From CAYFXE01 sp964347035 (GTDB lineage Bacteria; Acidobacteriota; Aminicenantia; Aminicenantales; Aminicenantaceae), in NCBI GenBank assembly GCA_964347035.1, contig CAYFXE010000041.1, positions 1 to 25,941 on the forward strand: a DNA stretch of 25,941 nucleotides, in the 5' to 3' direction. Under the pieces are notes generated by a model. The model saw only the letters and a program-made list of their open reading frames with translations, was not told the DNA's origin and made no database searches. Below, one piece after another: positions 16,690-24,048 of the stretch (position 1 is its first letter; every line of letters begins with the position of its first letter). The translations under genes and the position numbers were made by a program.

Positions 16690-17415
16690 ATGGATAAAAC
16701 AATTGGTAGCTACTATGAAGACAAGCTTTCTGCTGAGAAACTGAGACGGTGTTATGAAATAGCCTTACCCAGGGTTCAACAGTACTTAAAAGCAGAAATC
16801 GCCTATGTCGTAGCAAGAATTCATCCAGGTGACGTTGTGCTTGAACTCGGTTGTGGATACGGACGAATCATTCCCTCGCTTGCCCAAAAAGCCGGAACCG
16901 TTATCGGTATTGACACATGCCTTGCTAGCTTAGATCTTGCAGGTACAATGCTTGCTAACGTTACTAGTTGCCGGCTCCTGAATATGAACGCAGTGCAACT
17001 TGCGTTTAACGATCGAGTTTTCGATTGTGTCGTCTGCATCCAGAATGGGATTTCGGCATTCCAGGTGGATCGACAAGACTTAGTTCGTGAGACTGTTCGT
17101 GTGACCAAACCAGGCGGAAAGGTTTTATTTTCAAGCTACTCGGATAAATTCTGGGAAGAAAGACTCCAATGGTTTCAGATGCAGTCAGAAGCCAAACTTT
17201 TAGGAGAAATCGATTATGGGAAGACACGAAACGGTGTCATCGTGTGTAAAGACGGATTCACGGCAACAACAGTGCGGCCACACGAATTCCTTGATTTGAC
17301 CAGAAATTTGAATCTTGATGCCAAGGTTGAAGAAGTCGATGAATCGAGTGTATTCTGTGAGATAACTCTCCCTGAGACTGGATATAAAAGGAGTGAATTC
17401 TCTGCTTCCAGATGA
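16690..17415 (+). CDS. Class I SAM-dependent methyltransferase
   Basis: 241 residues from ATG 16690 (MDKTIGSYYEDKLSAEKL). It shows a Rossmann-type methyltransferase core: motif I VLELGCGYGRIIP (about residues 55-67), the acidic end of strand 2 in VIGIDTCLASL, motif IV-like FDCVVCIQNGISAF, and post-motif VTKPGGKVLFSSYS. A C-terminal beta-rich part follows (TRNGVIVCKDGFTATTV...). The substrate is unknown; there is no membrane segment or fused domain. The frame is open upstream to 16582, but that portion reads unlike a protein. The chosen start has no clear Shine-Dalgarno sequence, so translation start is the weakest part of this call. It is transcribed divergently from the permease and converges on the M20 hydrolase with a 31-bp gap. 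Confidence 0.82.
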   Translation: MDKTIGSYYEDKLSAEKLRRCYEIALPRVQQYLKAEIAYVVARIHPGDVVLELGCGYGRIIPSLAQKAGTVIGIDTCLASLDLAGTMLANVTSCRLLNMNAVQLAFNDRVFDCVVCIQNGISAFQVDRQDLVRETVRVTKPGGKVLFSSYSDKFWEERLQWFQMQSEAKLLGEIDYGKTRNGVIVCKDGFTATTVRPHEFLDLTRNLNLDAKVEEVDESSVFCEITLPETGYKRSEFSASR

Positions 17416-17446
17416 TTGTCCGGAAGGAGAATAAGTTCCTGGGCGA

Positions 17447-18889
17447 CTACTGATTATACTTCTTCACCCATTCCTGGTGCTCTTCTTTGGCTTGCCTTAG
17501 GAGCGCTGTATCCAAAACCAGCCTAAGCCCCACTGCTGCCATAACCTTGGAGGTCAAGATAAGTGACTCATGACCGGCCGCACTCACGGTGATGTCGGCG
17601 TTTTCCTGCGAATGACCGGGAACCTCAGGTATGCCTTCAGTTCCGATACTGATGTGGACACCAGGAACAACGAGGGTTCCGAAGCCCGTCTCTTCCCAGT
17701 GACGAGGAACAGCCCGTGTCCCGATCTTAATTCCTCCATATTCGACAGCATACTGAAAGGCCATATCGTTCAGCACACCCACGGCTATACCAGGATTGTA
17801 TTCTCCATAGTGGACGATGTCCACTTCTGTTCCGGTGGCCAAAGCTGCTGCTTCAGCCATCTTTTCTAATGCTTCGACCTTTTTATTGACTTTCTCCCTG
17901 GCCTGCCGCGGAGTCAGCGAACCTACGGGTGTCTCATCGATAAGATGGCGTATCCAGACTAAAGCCGAGGCCAGATCCGGGACAATGTTGGGAGCAGAGC
18001 CTCCGTCGCTTATGATCCCGTGGTACCGAAATTGGGGCTCGGAATGCTCGCGGATCATATCGATGGCGTGAAAGAGGAGCAGCACGGCATCCAGGGCGCT
18101 CTTCCCTTGCCACGGCCTCTGGGCATGGGCAGATTGACCGTGGAAAGTGTACTTCATCTGTCTTATGTGTCTAGCTGAGAAACCTCCCGGGAAGCGGAGG
18201 GATTCCCGGGATGTCCCATGGCTTCTCATCATGAAATCTATCCCGTCGAAATATCCGGTTTTGGCCATCGCAGCCTTGGTAGGGGGACCCACCTCCTCGG
18301 CGGGACAGCCGACAACCCAGACACTGCCTTGAATATTTTTTTCCTCCATGACTTCGGCCAAAGCTATGGCGGCTCCGATGCCTACAGGTCCCTGCATGTT
18401 ATGCTGGCAGCCGTGGAAAGGCGGGGTTCCACGCAGGGCGTCATATTCCACGGCGAAGCCTATGACAGGATGTTCGGACTTGCCTTTGTATTTTGCTTTG
18501 AAGGCAGTGGGAATACCCGGATGGCCATCGTAATCGGAGGGGAATCCACCCACGATCTTAAGCCTGTCAAAATCAGGATCCAAGCCAGGAACTCCCATCT
18601 CAACCGTGAAGCCAGTCTTTTCCAGCTCCTTGACGAGCATGGAAGAGGCCTTGAATTCGAGAAATCCTGGCTCAGGATGGTGGTACATCCAATCGTTGAT
18701 CTCGATCATACGGGCGCTCAGAGAATCGATCTTGGCATCGACTATCTTCCTGAGCTTGGTCATCCTGGGACTTTCGGGCGGAATGACCTGAATCTTTTCC
18801 TTGCCTGATGCCGACAGGAAAACAAATCCAGTAACCCAGAGTAAAAATATGCCCAGTACGCAAACTCTCAATCTTTTACTAAGAAACAT
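17447..18889 (-). CDS. Secreted M20-family amidohydrolase, AbgB-like
   Basis: 480 residues. An N-terminal signal peptide (residues about 5-27, RLRVCVLGIFLLWVTGFVFL) precedes an M20 di-metal peptidase/amidohydrolase domain. Metal-site motifs are HGCQHNMQG (C161, H163), CPAEEVG (E198-E199), the RSHG segment, and a late EVPGHSQENAD. The dimerisation insert begins YTFHGQSAHAQRPWQGKSALDA. The Cys-x-His ligand pair and overall pattern point to the AbgB (p-aminobenzoyl-glutamate hydrolase B)/HmrA-like branch, which removes acyl or aryl groups from amino acids. The export signal suggests it acts on periplasmic N-acyl amino acids or small peptides here. The real substrate is unknown, and no AbgA/AbgT partners are present. 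AAGGAGGAG precedes the ATG on the minus strand. Confidence 0.88.
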   Translation of the reverse strand: MFLSKRLRVCVLGIFLLWVTGFVFLSASGKEKIQVIPPESPRMTKLRKIVDAKIDSLSARMIEINDWMYHHPEPGFLEFKASSMLVKELEKTGFTVEMGVPGLDPDFDRLKIVGGFPSDYDGHPGIPTAFKAKYKGKSEHPVIGFAVEYDALRGTPPFHGCQHNMQGPVGIGAAIALAEVMEEKNIQGSVWVVGCPAEEVGPPTKAAMAKTGYFDGIDFMMRSHGTSRESLRFPGGFSARHIRQMKYTFHGQSAHAQRPWQGKSALDAVLLLFHAIDMIREHSEPQFRYHGIISDGGSAPNIVPDLASALVWIRHLIDETPVGSLTPRQAREKVNKKVEALEKMAEAAALATGTEVDIVHYGEYNPGIAVGVLNDMAFQYAVEYGGIKIGTRAVPRHWEETGFGTLVVPGVHISIGTEGIPEVPGHSQENADITVSAAGHESLILTSKVMAAVGLRLVLDTALLRQAKEEHQEWVKKYNQ

Positions 18890-19227
18890 AACTCCTCCTT
18901 TTTTGAATCGATGGCCTTATTATTCCAAAAGAATTGTAGAAGAATCAACAATAGGAAACTAAGAAAAATTCAACGATTTAATTTTTTTATGATATTAATT
19001 TGTAGATCTCTTTAATTCGTTCTTGTTCTTCTAAAAACGAATATCTATCCCGCTTGAAGATCGAGTATACGAGGGCAATTGAAAAGTTCTACCTAAAGTG
19101 AGGAGCGGGGGAAATGGCCTTTTTTTCCAGCTCTTAGCGCAGAAGCCTTTGTCGTAGTTGTATTGACTATTGAGCTAATATTTTATATATCATGACGTGA
19201 AATTAAATTTGCCAGGGCGAGTTTGAA
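18890..19227. other. Divergent intergenic region before the GH127 locus
   Basis: About 340 bp of A/T-rich sequence between the M20 gene (leftward) and the glycosidase locus (rightward). No gene is seen. It must hold promoters for both directions; the one I can point to is listed at 19163-19191. A GGAGCGGGGGAAATGG purine stretch near 19100 and a T7 run at about 19125 are not part of a stable hairpin that I can see. Confidence 0.4.
19163..19191 (+). promoter_or_regulatory. Candidate promoter for the GH127 transcript
   Basis: TTGACT (19163-19168) with a 17-bp spacer to TATATC (19186-19191), or 15 bp to TATATA (19184). It lies about 40 bp upstream of the 28-codon ORF and 115 bp upstream of the GH127 start. 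The match is moderate and the region is generally A/T-rich. Confidence 0.35.
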
Positions 19228-19314
19228 ATGGGAAATAATAGTACACTCAATATTATATCTCTGAAGGAACAGGTTTATGAATATCTCAGGTTCCAGATGA
19301 AAAATGTCGACTAG
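19228..19314 (+). pseudogene. 28-codon ORF like the N-terminus of a GntR regulator, overlapping the GH127 start
   Basis: ATG 19228 to TAG 19312-19314 encodes 28 residues including NIISLKEQVYEYLRFQMKN. This matches the first helix of GntR-family winged-helix regulators (typically 'SLxEQVYEYLRxxIxxGxL'). It stops just where the rest of the DNA-binding domain should follow. Its last 11 bases overlap the GH127 ATG (19304). It is either the stump of a regulator deleted down to its first helix, or a short leader ORF whose translation is coupled to GH127. A modest purine-rich site (AGGGCGAG) precedes it. Confidence 0.4.
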
Positions 19315-21688
19315 CGAAAAGAGGTCATATGAAATTATTAAAATAAGACTTAGCTTACTTAGTTTGATATTCGGATTGTTTGTGGTTTCATGTCATACTA
19401 CGATTGAGCACCGGGTAAAAACAGGAGGAGCGGAAGTCGTTTCCTTTCGAGCCATCACCTTCGATTTAACTGACGTCAAACTCCTCAAGGGCCCCTTCAA
19501 GCAGGCTACTGAGCTGAATAGGACAGCCCTGCTGAATTATGAACCGGATCGCTTTCTGGCGAAATTCAGAAAAGAAGCAGGGTTGGAAGCAAGAGCAGAG
19601 CATTACCACGGCTGGGAAGATGACACCCTTGCTGGCCATAGCCTGGGCCACTATTTAAGTGGCTGTGCTTTAATGTACCAGGTCACTGGTGATCAGCGTT
19701 TTCTGGATCGCGTCAATTATATTATCGAGGAACTTAAGATTATTCAGGAAGCTGATGGTGACGGATACATAGGAGCTTTTCCCGATGGGAAACAGATCTT
19801 TGAAGAGGAGGTGGCCAAAGGAGATATCCGTTCTAAAAGTTTTAACCTGAATGGAATTTGGGCTCCCTACTATACCCAGCACAAAGTGATGGCGGGACTC
19901 AGAGATGCGTACCGCCTGTGCGGTAATAAGAAGGCTCTTGAAATCGAGAAACGCTTTGCCAACTGGCTGGAAGGGATTGTAACAGCGCTGAATGATGAAC
20001 AGACACAAAAAATGCTGCACTGTGAACACGGCGGTATGAATGAGGTACTTGCAGACCTGTATGCCGATACGGGAGATGAAAAATATCTGAATCTATCGCG
20101 GATATTCCATCATAAAGATGTGCTTGAACCGCTGGCCCAGGGTGAGGATATTCTTCCCGGGAAACATGGGAATACACAAATCCCTAAGTTGATCGGACTT
20201 GCCCGCCGGTACGAACTGACTGGAGATGAAAAAGACCGGAGGGCAGCAGAATTCTTCTGGGATCGTGTTGTGCATCATCACTCCTATGTGACTGGGGGGC
20301 ATGGAAATCACGAGTACTTCGGACAGCCGGATAAACTCCGCGACAGATTGAGCAGCGGGACCACCGAGTCATGCAATGTTTACAATATGCTGAAGCTGTC
20401 CAGACATTTATTTCAATGGGATGCCTCAGCAGAAGTCGCCGATTTCTATGAACGGGCCTTGTTCAACCACATTCTCTCTTCCCAGCATCCAGAGGATGGC
20501 AGGGTCATTTACAATTTATCCCTCGAAATGGGAGGTTATAAGACCTACCAGGATCCCTATTGGTTTACCTGCTGCGTCGGGACAGGAATGGAGAATCATT
20601 CCAAATATGGTCGTAATATCTTCTTTCACAATGACGAAGAGCTTTTCATCAGCCAGTTCATAGCGGCAGAATTAACCTGGGGGGAAAAAGGATTGAAGGT
20701 GCGTCAGGTAACCGATTACCCTGAAGAACAGGGCACAACGCTCGAGTTTGACTGCAGCGAACCGGTTAAGCTTACTCTTCAGATCCGGTATCCTTTTTGG
20801 GCAGAGAATGGAATTGAAGTCCTGGTTAATGACAGTGAAAAAAGCGTTGACCAGAAGCCAGGCAGCTTCATCCCCATTCGCAGGAAATGGAAAAAAGGTG
20901 ATAAGGTCAAAGTTAAAATACCTTTTACTCTGCGTCTTAAGACGATGCCAGATGACCAGAATCGCGTTGCTATCATGTATGGGCCATTAGTCCTGGGAGG
21001 AGACTTAGGACCTGTCAATGATCCGAAGGCCGGAGATGCGATGTATGTACCTGTTTTGATGACCGAAGATCGGAACCCGATCAGCTGGATGAAGCCTGTA
21101 CCTGGCCGGGCCAATACTTTCCAAACAGAGGATTTGGGCAGACCAAGGGACATTCTGCTGAGACCCTTTTATGCAATCCATGAACGCCGTTATTCAGTCT
21201 ACTGGGATATTTTTTCAGAAGAGACATGGAAAGAATATCAAATGGAACATGAGGCCCAACTGATACGCAAGAAAAAACTCGAAGAAATGACGATAGATTT
21301 TGTTCAGCCAGGAGAAATGCAGCCCGAACGTGATCATAATTTTAAAGGAGAACGAACCGTACAGCGTGAATTTAAAAACAGGAAGAACCGACAGGCCAGG
21401 GATGGATGGTTTTCCTTTGATATGAAAGTGATGATGGGTCAGCCTATGGGACTGGTTGTTGAATACTGGGGAGGATTTCCGGGTTCGAAAACCTTCGATA
21501 TTTTGGCAGATGGGAAAAGGATTGCCACAGAAAACATTTCTAATAAAAAAGACGGACATTTTATTGATGTTTTATACGAGATACCCGAGGAGATGACCTA
21601 TGGAAAGCGCAAGGTGACCATTAAATTTCAGTCCCATCCTAGTCACACAGCAGGTCCAGTGTTTGGGGTGAGAATGATTAAAAGGTAA
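19304..21688 (+). CDS. GH127-family glycosidase lipoprotein (beta-L-arabinofuranosidase type)
   Basis: 794 residues. A signal segment ends in the lipobox LFVVSC, with C30 the likely lipidated Cys, so the enzyme is probably membrane-anchored. The (alpha/alpha)6 catalytic domain of GH127 (DUF1680) is clear: HYHGWEDDTLAGHSLGHYLS, WAPYYTQHKVMAGL, GTTESCNVYNMLKL (E355, C357) and WFTCCVGTGMENHSKYG (C423, C424). By analogy with HypBA1 the Cys cluster plus Glu bind Zn, C423 is the nucleophile, and E338 in GNHEYFG is a candidate acid/base. A beta-sandwich and a C-terminal accessory domain (after about residue 640, GPVFGVRMIKR at the end) follow. The family removes beta-L-arabinofuranose, though some members have other specificities. 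The start lacks a strong ribosome site and overlaps the upstream 28-codon ORF, which suggests coupling. Confidence 0.88.
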   Translation: MSTSEKRSYEIIKIRLSLLSLIFGLFVVSCHTTIEHRVKTGGAEVVSFRAITFDLTDVKLLKGPFKQATELNRTALLNYEPDRFLAKFRKEAGLEARAEHYHGWEDDTLAGHSLGHYLSGCALMYQVTGDQRFLDRVNYIIEELKIIQEADGDGYIGAFPDGKQIFEEEVAKGDIRSKSFNLNGIWAPYYTQHKVMAGLRDAYRLCGNKKALEIEKRFANWLEGIVTALNDEQTQKMLHCEHGGMNEVLADLYADTGDEKYLNLSRIFHHKDVLEPLAQGEDILPGKHGNTQIPKLIGLARRYELTGDEKDRRAAEFFWDRVVHHHSYVTGGHGNHEYFGQPDKLRDRLSSGTTESCNVYNMLKLSRHLFQWDASAEVADFYERALFNHILSSQHPEDGRVIYNLSLEMGGYKTYQDPYWFTCCVGTGMENHSKYGRNIFFHNDEELFISQFIAAELTWGEKGLKVRQVTDYPEEQGTTLEFDCSEPVKLTLQIRYPFWAENGIEVLVNDSEKSVDQKPGSFIPIRRKWKKGDKVKVKIPFTLRLKTMPDDQNRVAIMYGPLVLGGDLGPVNDPKAGDAMYVPVLMTEDRNPISWMKPVPGRANTFQTEDLGRPRDILLRPFYAIHERRYSVYWDIFSEETWKEYQMEHEAQLIRKKKLEEMTIDFVQPGEMQPERDHNFKGERTVQREFKNRKNRQARDGWFSFDMKVMMGQPMGLVVEYWGGFPGSKTFDILADGKRIATENISNKKDGHFIDVLYEIPEEMTYGKRKVTIKFQSHPSHTAGPVFGVRMIKR

Positions 21689-22004
21689 TTTCCAGAGGAA
21701 TCACCCGCTTTGCGTGTCATATGCCCGTCCTAGGATGTCAGCTGGAGAAGATTGCGGAAAACAAGATGGGATTTGTGCTGAGCCCAAGAAGGAAATTCTC
21801 ATCTTTTTTATAGGGGAAAACGGTAAAGATGACAGAGTCATCCGGCCCCGAGACTTCATCCACTGCGATATCCGTCTCTCACTCGAAAAAGATATCGTTT
21901 TTACCCAGAAGGCGTCGCTTTTTTAGACGGACGGCAGACACGATTTCATCTCATCAAGTGGCCGGAAGCCAACAGTTCAATCCTTAGATAAGAGGAGAAG
22001 CCTG
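21689..22004 (+). other. 316-bp spacer with degraded coding-like sequence
   Basis: No intact gene. A 70-codon frame (21714-21926, GTG start, no ribosome site) contains RPRDFIHCDIRLSLEKDIVF, whose D-F-x3-D-I-R-x-[ST] spacing resembles the strand near the C-terminus of GH29 alpha-L-fucosidases. A second frame further on, ending at about 21986, reads LIKWPEANSSILR, like the following 'L.WPE...I' strand of the same proteins. This could be a frameshifted tail of a lost glycosidase; the match is short and uncertain. The last 20 bp hold the GH97 ribosome site (GAGGAG). Confidence 0.25.
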
Positions 22005-23975
22005 ATGAAAAGACTATTGGTATGTGTCTGGATTTTTATAATTTTTATTCTGTCAGGGGCATTGTTGTTCAGCAAACACTATGAAATTTCATCACCTGAT
22101 AATAATATAACCGTAAAAGTCGAAATTCGAGATGGGATTTATTATTCTGTTGCTTTTCATAACAGGGAGATCCTGAAGCCTTCTCCTGTTTCACTCACCC
22201 TTCGGCGGATTGGGAAGCTGGGGGAAAAACCCAAGGTTGAGGATGTCCAAAGGAAATCGGTCAATGAGAAGATATATCCTGTTGTTCGAGTTAAGAGCGA
22301 AAAGGTTCCTGATGTTTACAATGAGCTGTATCTCAAATTCAAAAAAAGTCATGGGCTGATCTTTCGTGTCTATGATGACGGCATTGCCTATCAATGGATA
22401 ACCGAGTTCAAGGGAGATATCGAAGTCTTGGATGAGGAAGTTATCTACAATTTTTTAGGCGATCATAATGTCTATTTCCCCTCTGAGGAGAGCTTCTTTA
22501 CCCACCAAGAACGGTTGTACAGCTACCTGTCGCTGAGCCAGATCTCTGCCGATCAAATGGCCTATCCGCCAGTTCTTATTGATATTTCAAATGGACCAAA
22601 GGTTGCCATCACCGAAGCCGATTTGGAGGATTATGCGGGCCTCTATCTGAAGGGCACGGGTACACCCTCCCTCCAAGGACTCTTTCCTGCTTACCCGCTT
22701 GAAGAGAAGCAGACTCGAGACAGAGGTGTGAGAGTTGTTAAGCGCGCTGATTATATCGCCAAGACCAACGGGAAGCGTGCCTTTCCCTGGCGAGTGATGG
22801 TTATTGCAGAGAAAGACAGCGGTTTGATTGAAAGCCAGATGATTCTTAAACTGGCCAAGCCTCTTCAACTGAAGGATACATCCTGGATTAAACCGGGAAA
22901 GGTGGCCTGGGACTGGTGGAATGCTTTAAACATTTACGGCCTAGATTTTCAAGCTGGAGTCAACACCAAGACATATAAGTATTACATCGATTTTGCGGCC
23001 AAGTACCGCATAGAATATATCATCCTGGATGAAGGCTGGTATGAACTGGGCAATCTTTTGAAAGTCAAGCCGGAGATCGATATAAAGGAGATTGTTCAAT
23101 ATGCCGGCGAACGGAATGTAGGTATCATTCTTTGGGTAGTCTGGAAAACTCTGGAGGATCAACTGGAGCCAGCTCTGGATCAGTTTGCTAGATGGGGAAT
23201 CAAAGGCATTAAAGTAGATTTCATGCAGCGTGATGACCAGTGGATGGTGAATTATTTTCATAAGATCGCCAGGGAGGCGGCCGAACGTCACTTGCTCGTT
23301 GACTTTCATGGTGCTTATAAGCCCACGGGATTGAGGCGTGCTTATCCCAATGTATTAACCCGGGAAGGTGTGCTGGGGTTGGAGCACAACAAATGGTCGG
23401 AAAACGTCTCTCCCGAACATGACCTCATTATTCCTTTTACTCGGATGCTAGCCGGCCCCATGGATTACACACCTGGTGCCATGGTCAATGCTCAGAAGCA
23501 GAATTTCAAACCCATTTTCCACCGTCCCATGAGCATGGGAACACGCTGTCACCAACTGGCCATGTATGTCATCTACGAAAGTCCTCTGCAGATGCTGGCA
23601 GACAGCCCCTCCAATTATTATAAAGAGAATGAATGTATGGAGTTCCTCTCTAAGGTTCCTGTGGTCTGGGATGAGACTCGGGTTTTAGATGCCAGAGTCG
23701 CCGATTATGTGCTTATTGCCCGTAGGTTCGGAAAAGAGTGGTACGTGGGCGCTCTGACGGACTGGTCGCCCCGTGAGCTTTTAGTGGATTTTTCCTTCCT
23801 GCCTCCAGAGGAGTATGAGATCATTATCTATCAGGATGGGATGAATGCCCATCGCTTTGGCAGTGATTATAAGAAGGAGGTCGACTCTGTCAGATCAAAA
23901 GACATCATGAGTATTCGGCTTGCTCCGGGCGGAGGCTGGGTAGCCCGAATTATCCCGCACAAAAATAAAAATTGA
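22005..23975 (+). CDS. GH97-family glycoside hydrolase, retaining-type
   Basis: 656 residues. A signal peptide (MKRLLVCVWIFIIFILSGALLF) is followed by the GH97 N-terminal beta-supersandwich (SSPDNNITVKVEI..., FRVYDDGIAYQW). The TIM barrel has WDWWNALNIYG, YIILDEGWYE, GIKVDFMQRDDQ, DFHGAYKPTG, LTREGVLGLEHNKW and SPLQMLADSP, and a C-terminal sheet ends the protein. D405 (KVDFM) and E460 (GLE) are spaced 55 residues apart, as are the nucleophile and acid/base of the retaining alpha-galactosidase BtGH97b (D415/E470, from memory). The inverting SusB group lacks this Asp. Activity on alpha-galactosides or beta-L-arabinopyranosides is therefore more likely than on alpha-glucans. It is exported to the periplasm. 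GAGGAG precedes the ATG. It follows GH127 on the same strand and converges on GH51. Confidence 0.9.
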   Translation: MKRLLVCVWIFIIFILSGALLFSKHYEISSPDNNITVKVEIRDGIYYSVAFHNREILKPSPVSLTLRRIGKLGEKPKVEDVQRKSVNEKIYPVVRVKSEKVPDVYNELYLKFKKSHGLIFRVYDDGIAYQWITEFKGDIEVLDEEVIYNFLGDHNVYFPSEESFFTHQERLYSYLSLSQISADQMAYPPVLIDISNGPKVAITEADLEDYAGLYLKGTGTPSLQGLFPAYPLEEKQTRDRGVRVVKRADYIAKTNGKRAFPWRVMVIAEKDSGLIESQMILKLAKPLQLKDTSWIKPGKVAWDWWNALNIYGLDFQAGVNTKTYKYYIDFAAKYRIEYIILDEGWYELGNLLKVKPEIDIKEIVQYAGERNVGIILWVVWKTLEDQLEPALDQFARWGIKGIKVDFMQRDDQWMVNYFHKIAREAAERHLLVDFHGAYKPTGLRRAYPNVLTREGVLGLEHNKWSENVSPEHDLIIPFTRMLAGPMDYTPGAMVNAQKQNFKPIFHRPMSMGTRCHQLAMYVIYESPLQMLADSPSNYYKENECMEFLSKVPVVWDETRVLDARVADYVLIARRFGKEWYVGALTDWSPRELLVDFSFLPPEEYEIIIYQDGMNAHRFGSDYKKEVDSVRSKDIMSIRLAPGGGWVARIIPHKNKN

Positions 23976-24019
23976 ACAATCGACTTTTTTGTTTTGCGGG
24001 TAATATGCTCATCATAAGA

Positions 24020-24031
24020 TGGCAGCTGCCA
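24020..24031. repeat. 12-bp perfect palindrome between convergent GH97 and GH51 genes
   Basis: TGGCAGCTGCCA is a perfect 12-bp palindrome in the 73-bp gap between the two stop codons. A T6 run lies about 30 bp to its left. It may form part of a weak bidirectional termination region, but the helix is short and has no loop of its own. Confidence 0.35.
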
Positions 24032-24048
24032 AAATTATGGAAAATAGA

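Noticed and set aside
18218..18808. 196-codon frame opposite the M20 hydrolase
   Set aside because: The opposite strand encodes conserved metal-site motifs over this span; this frame has no start signal or family resemblance.
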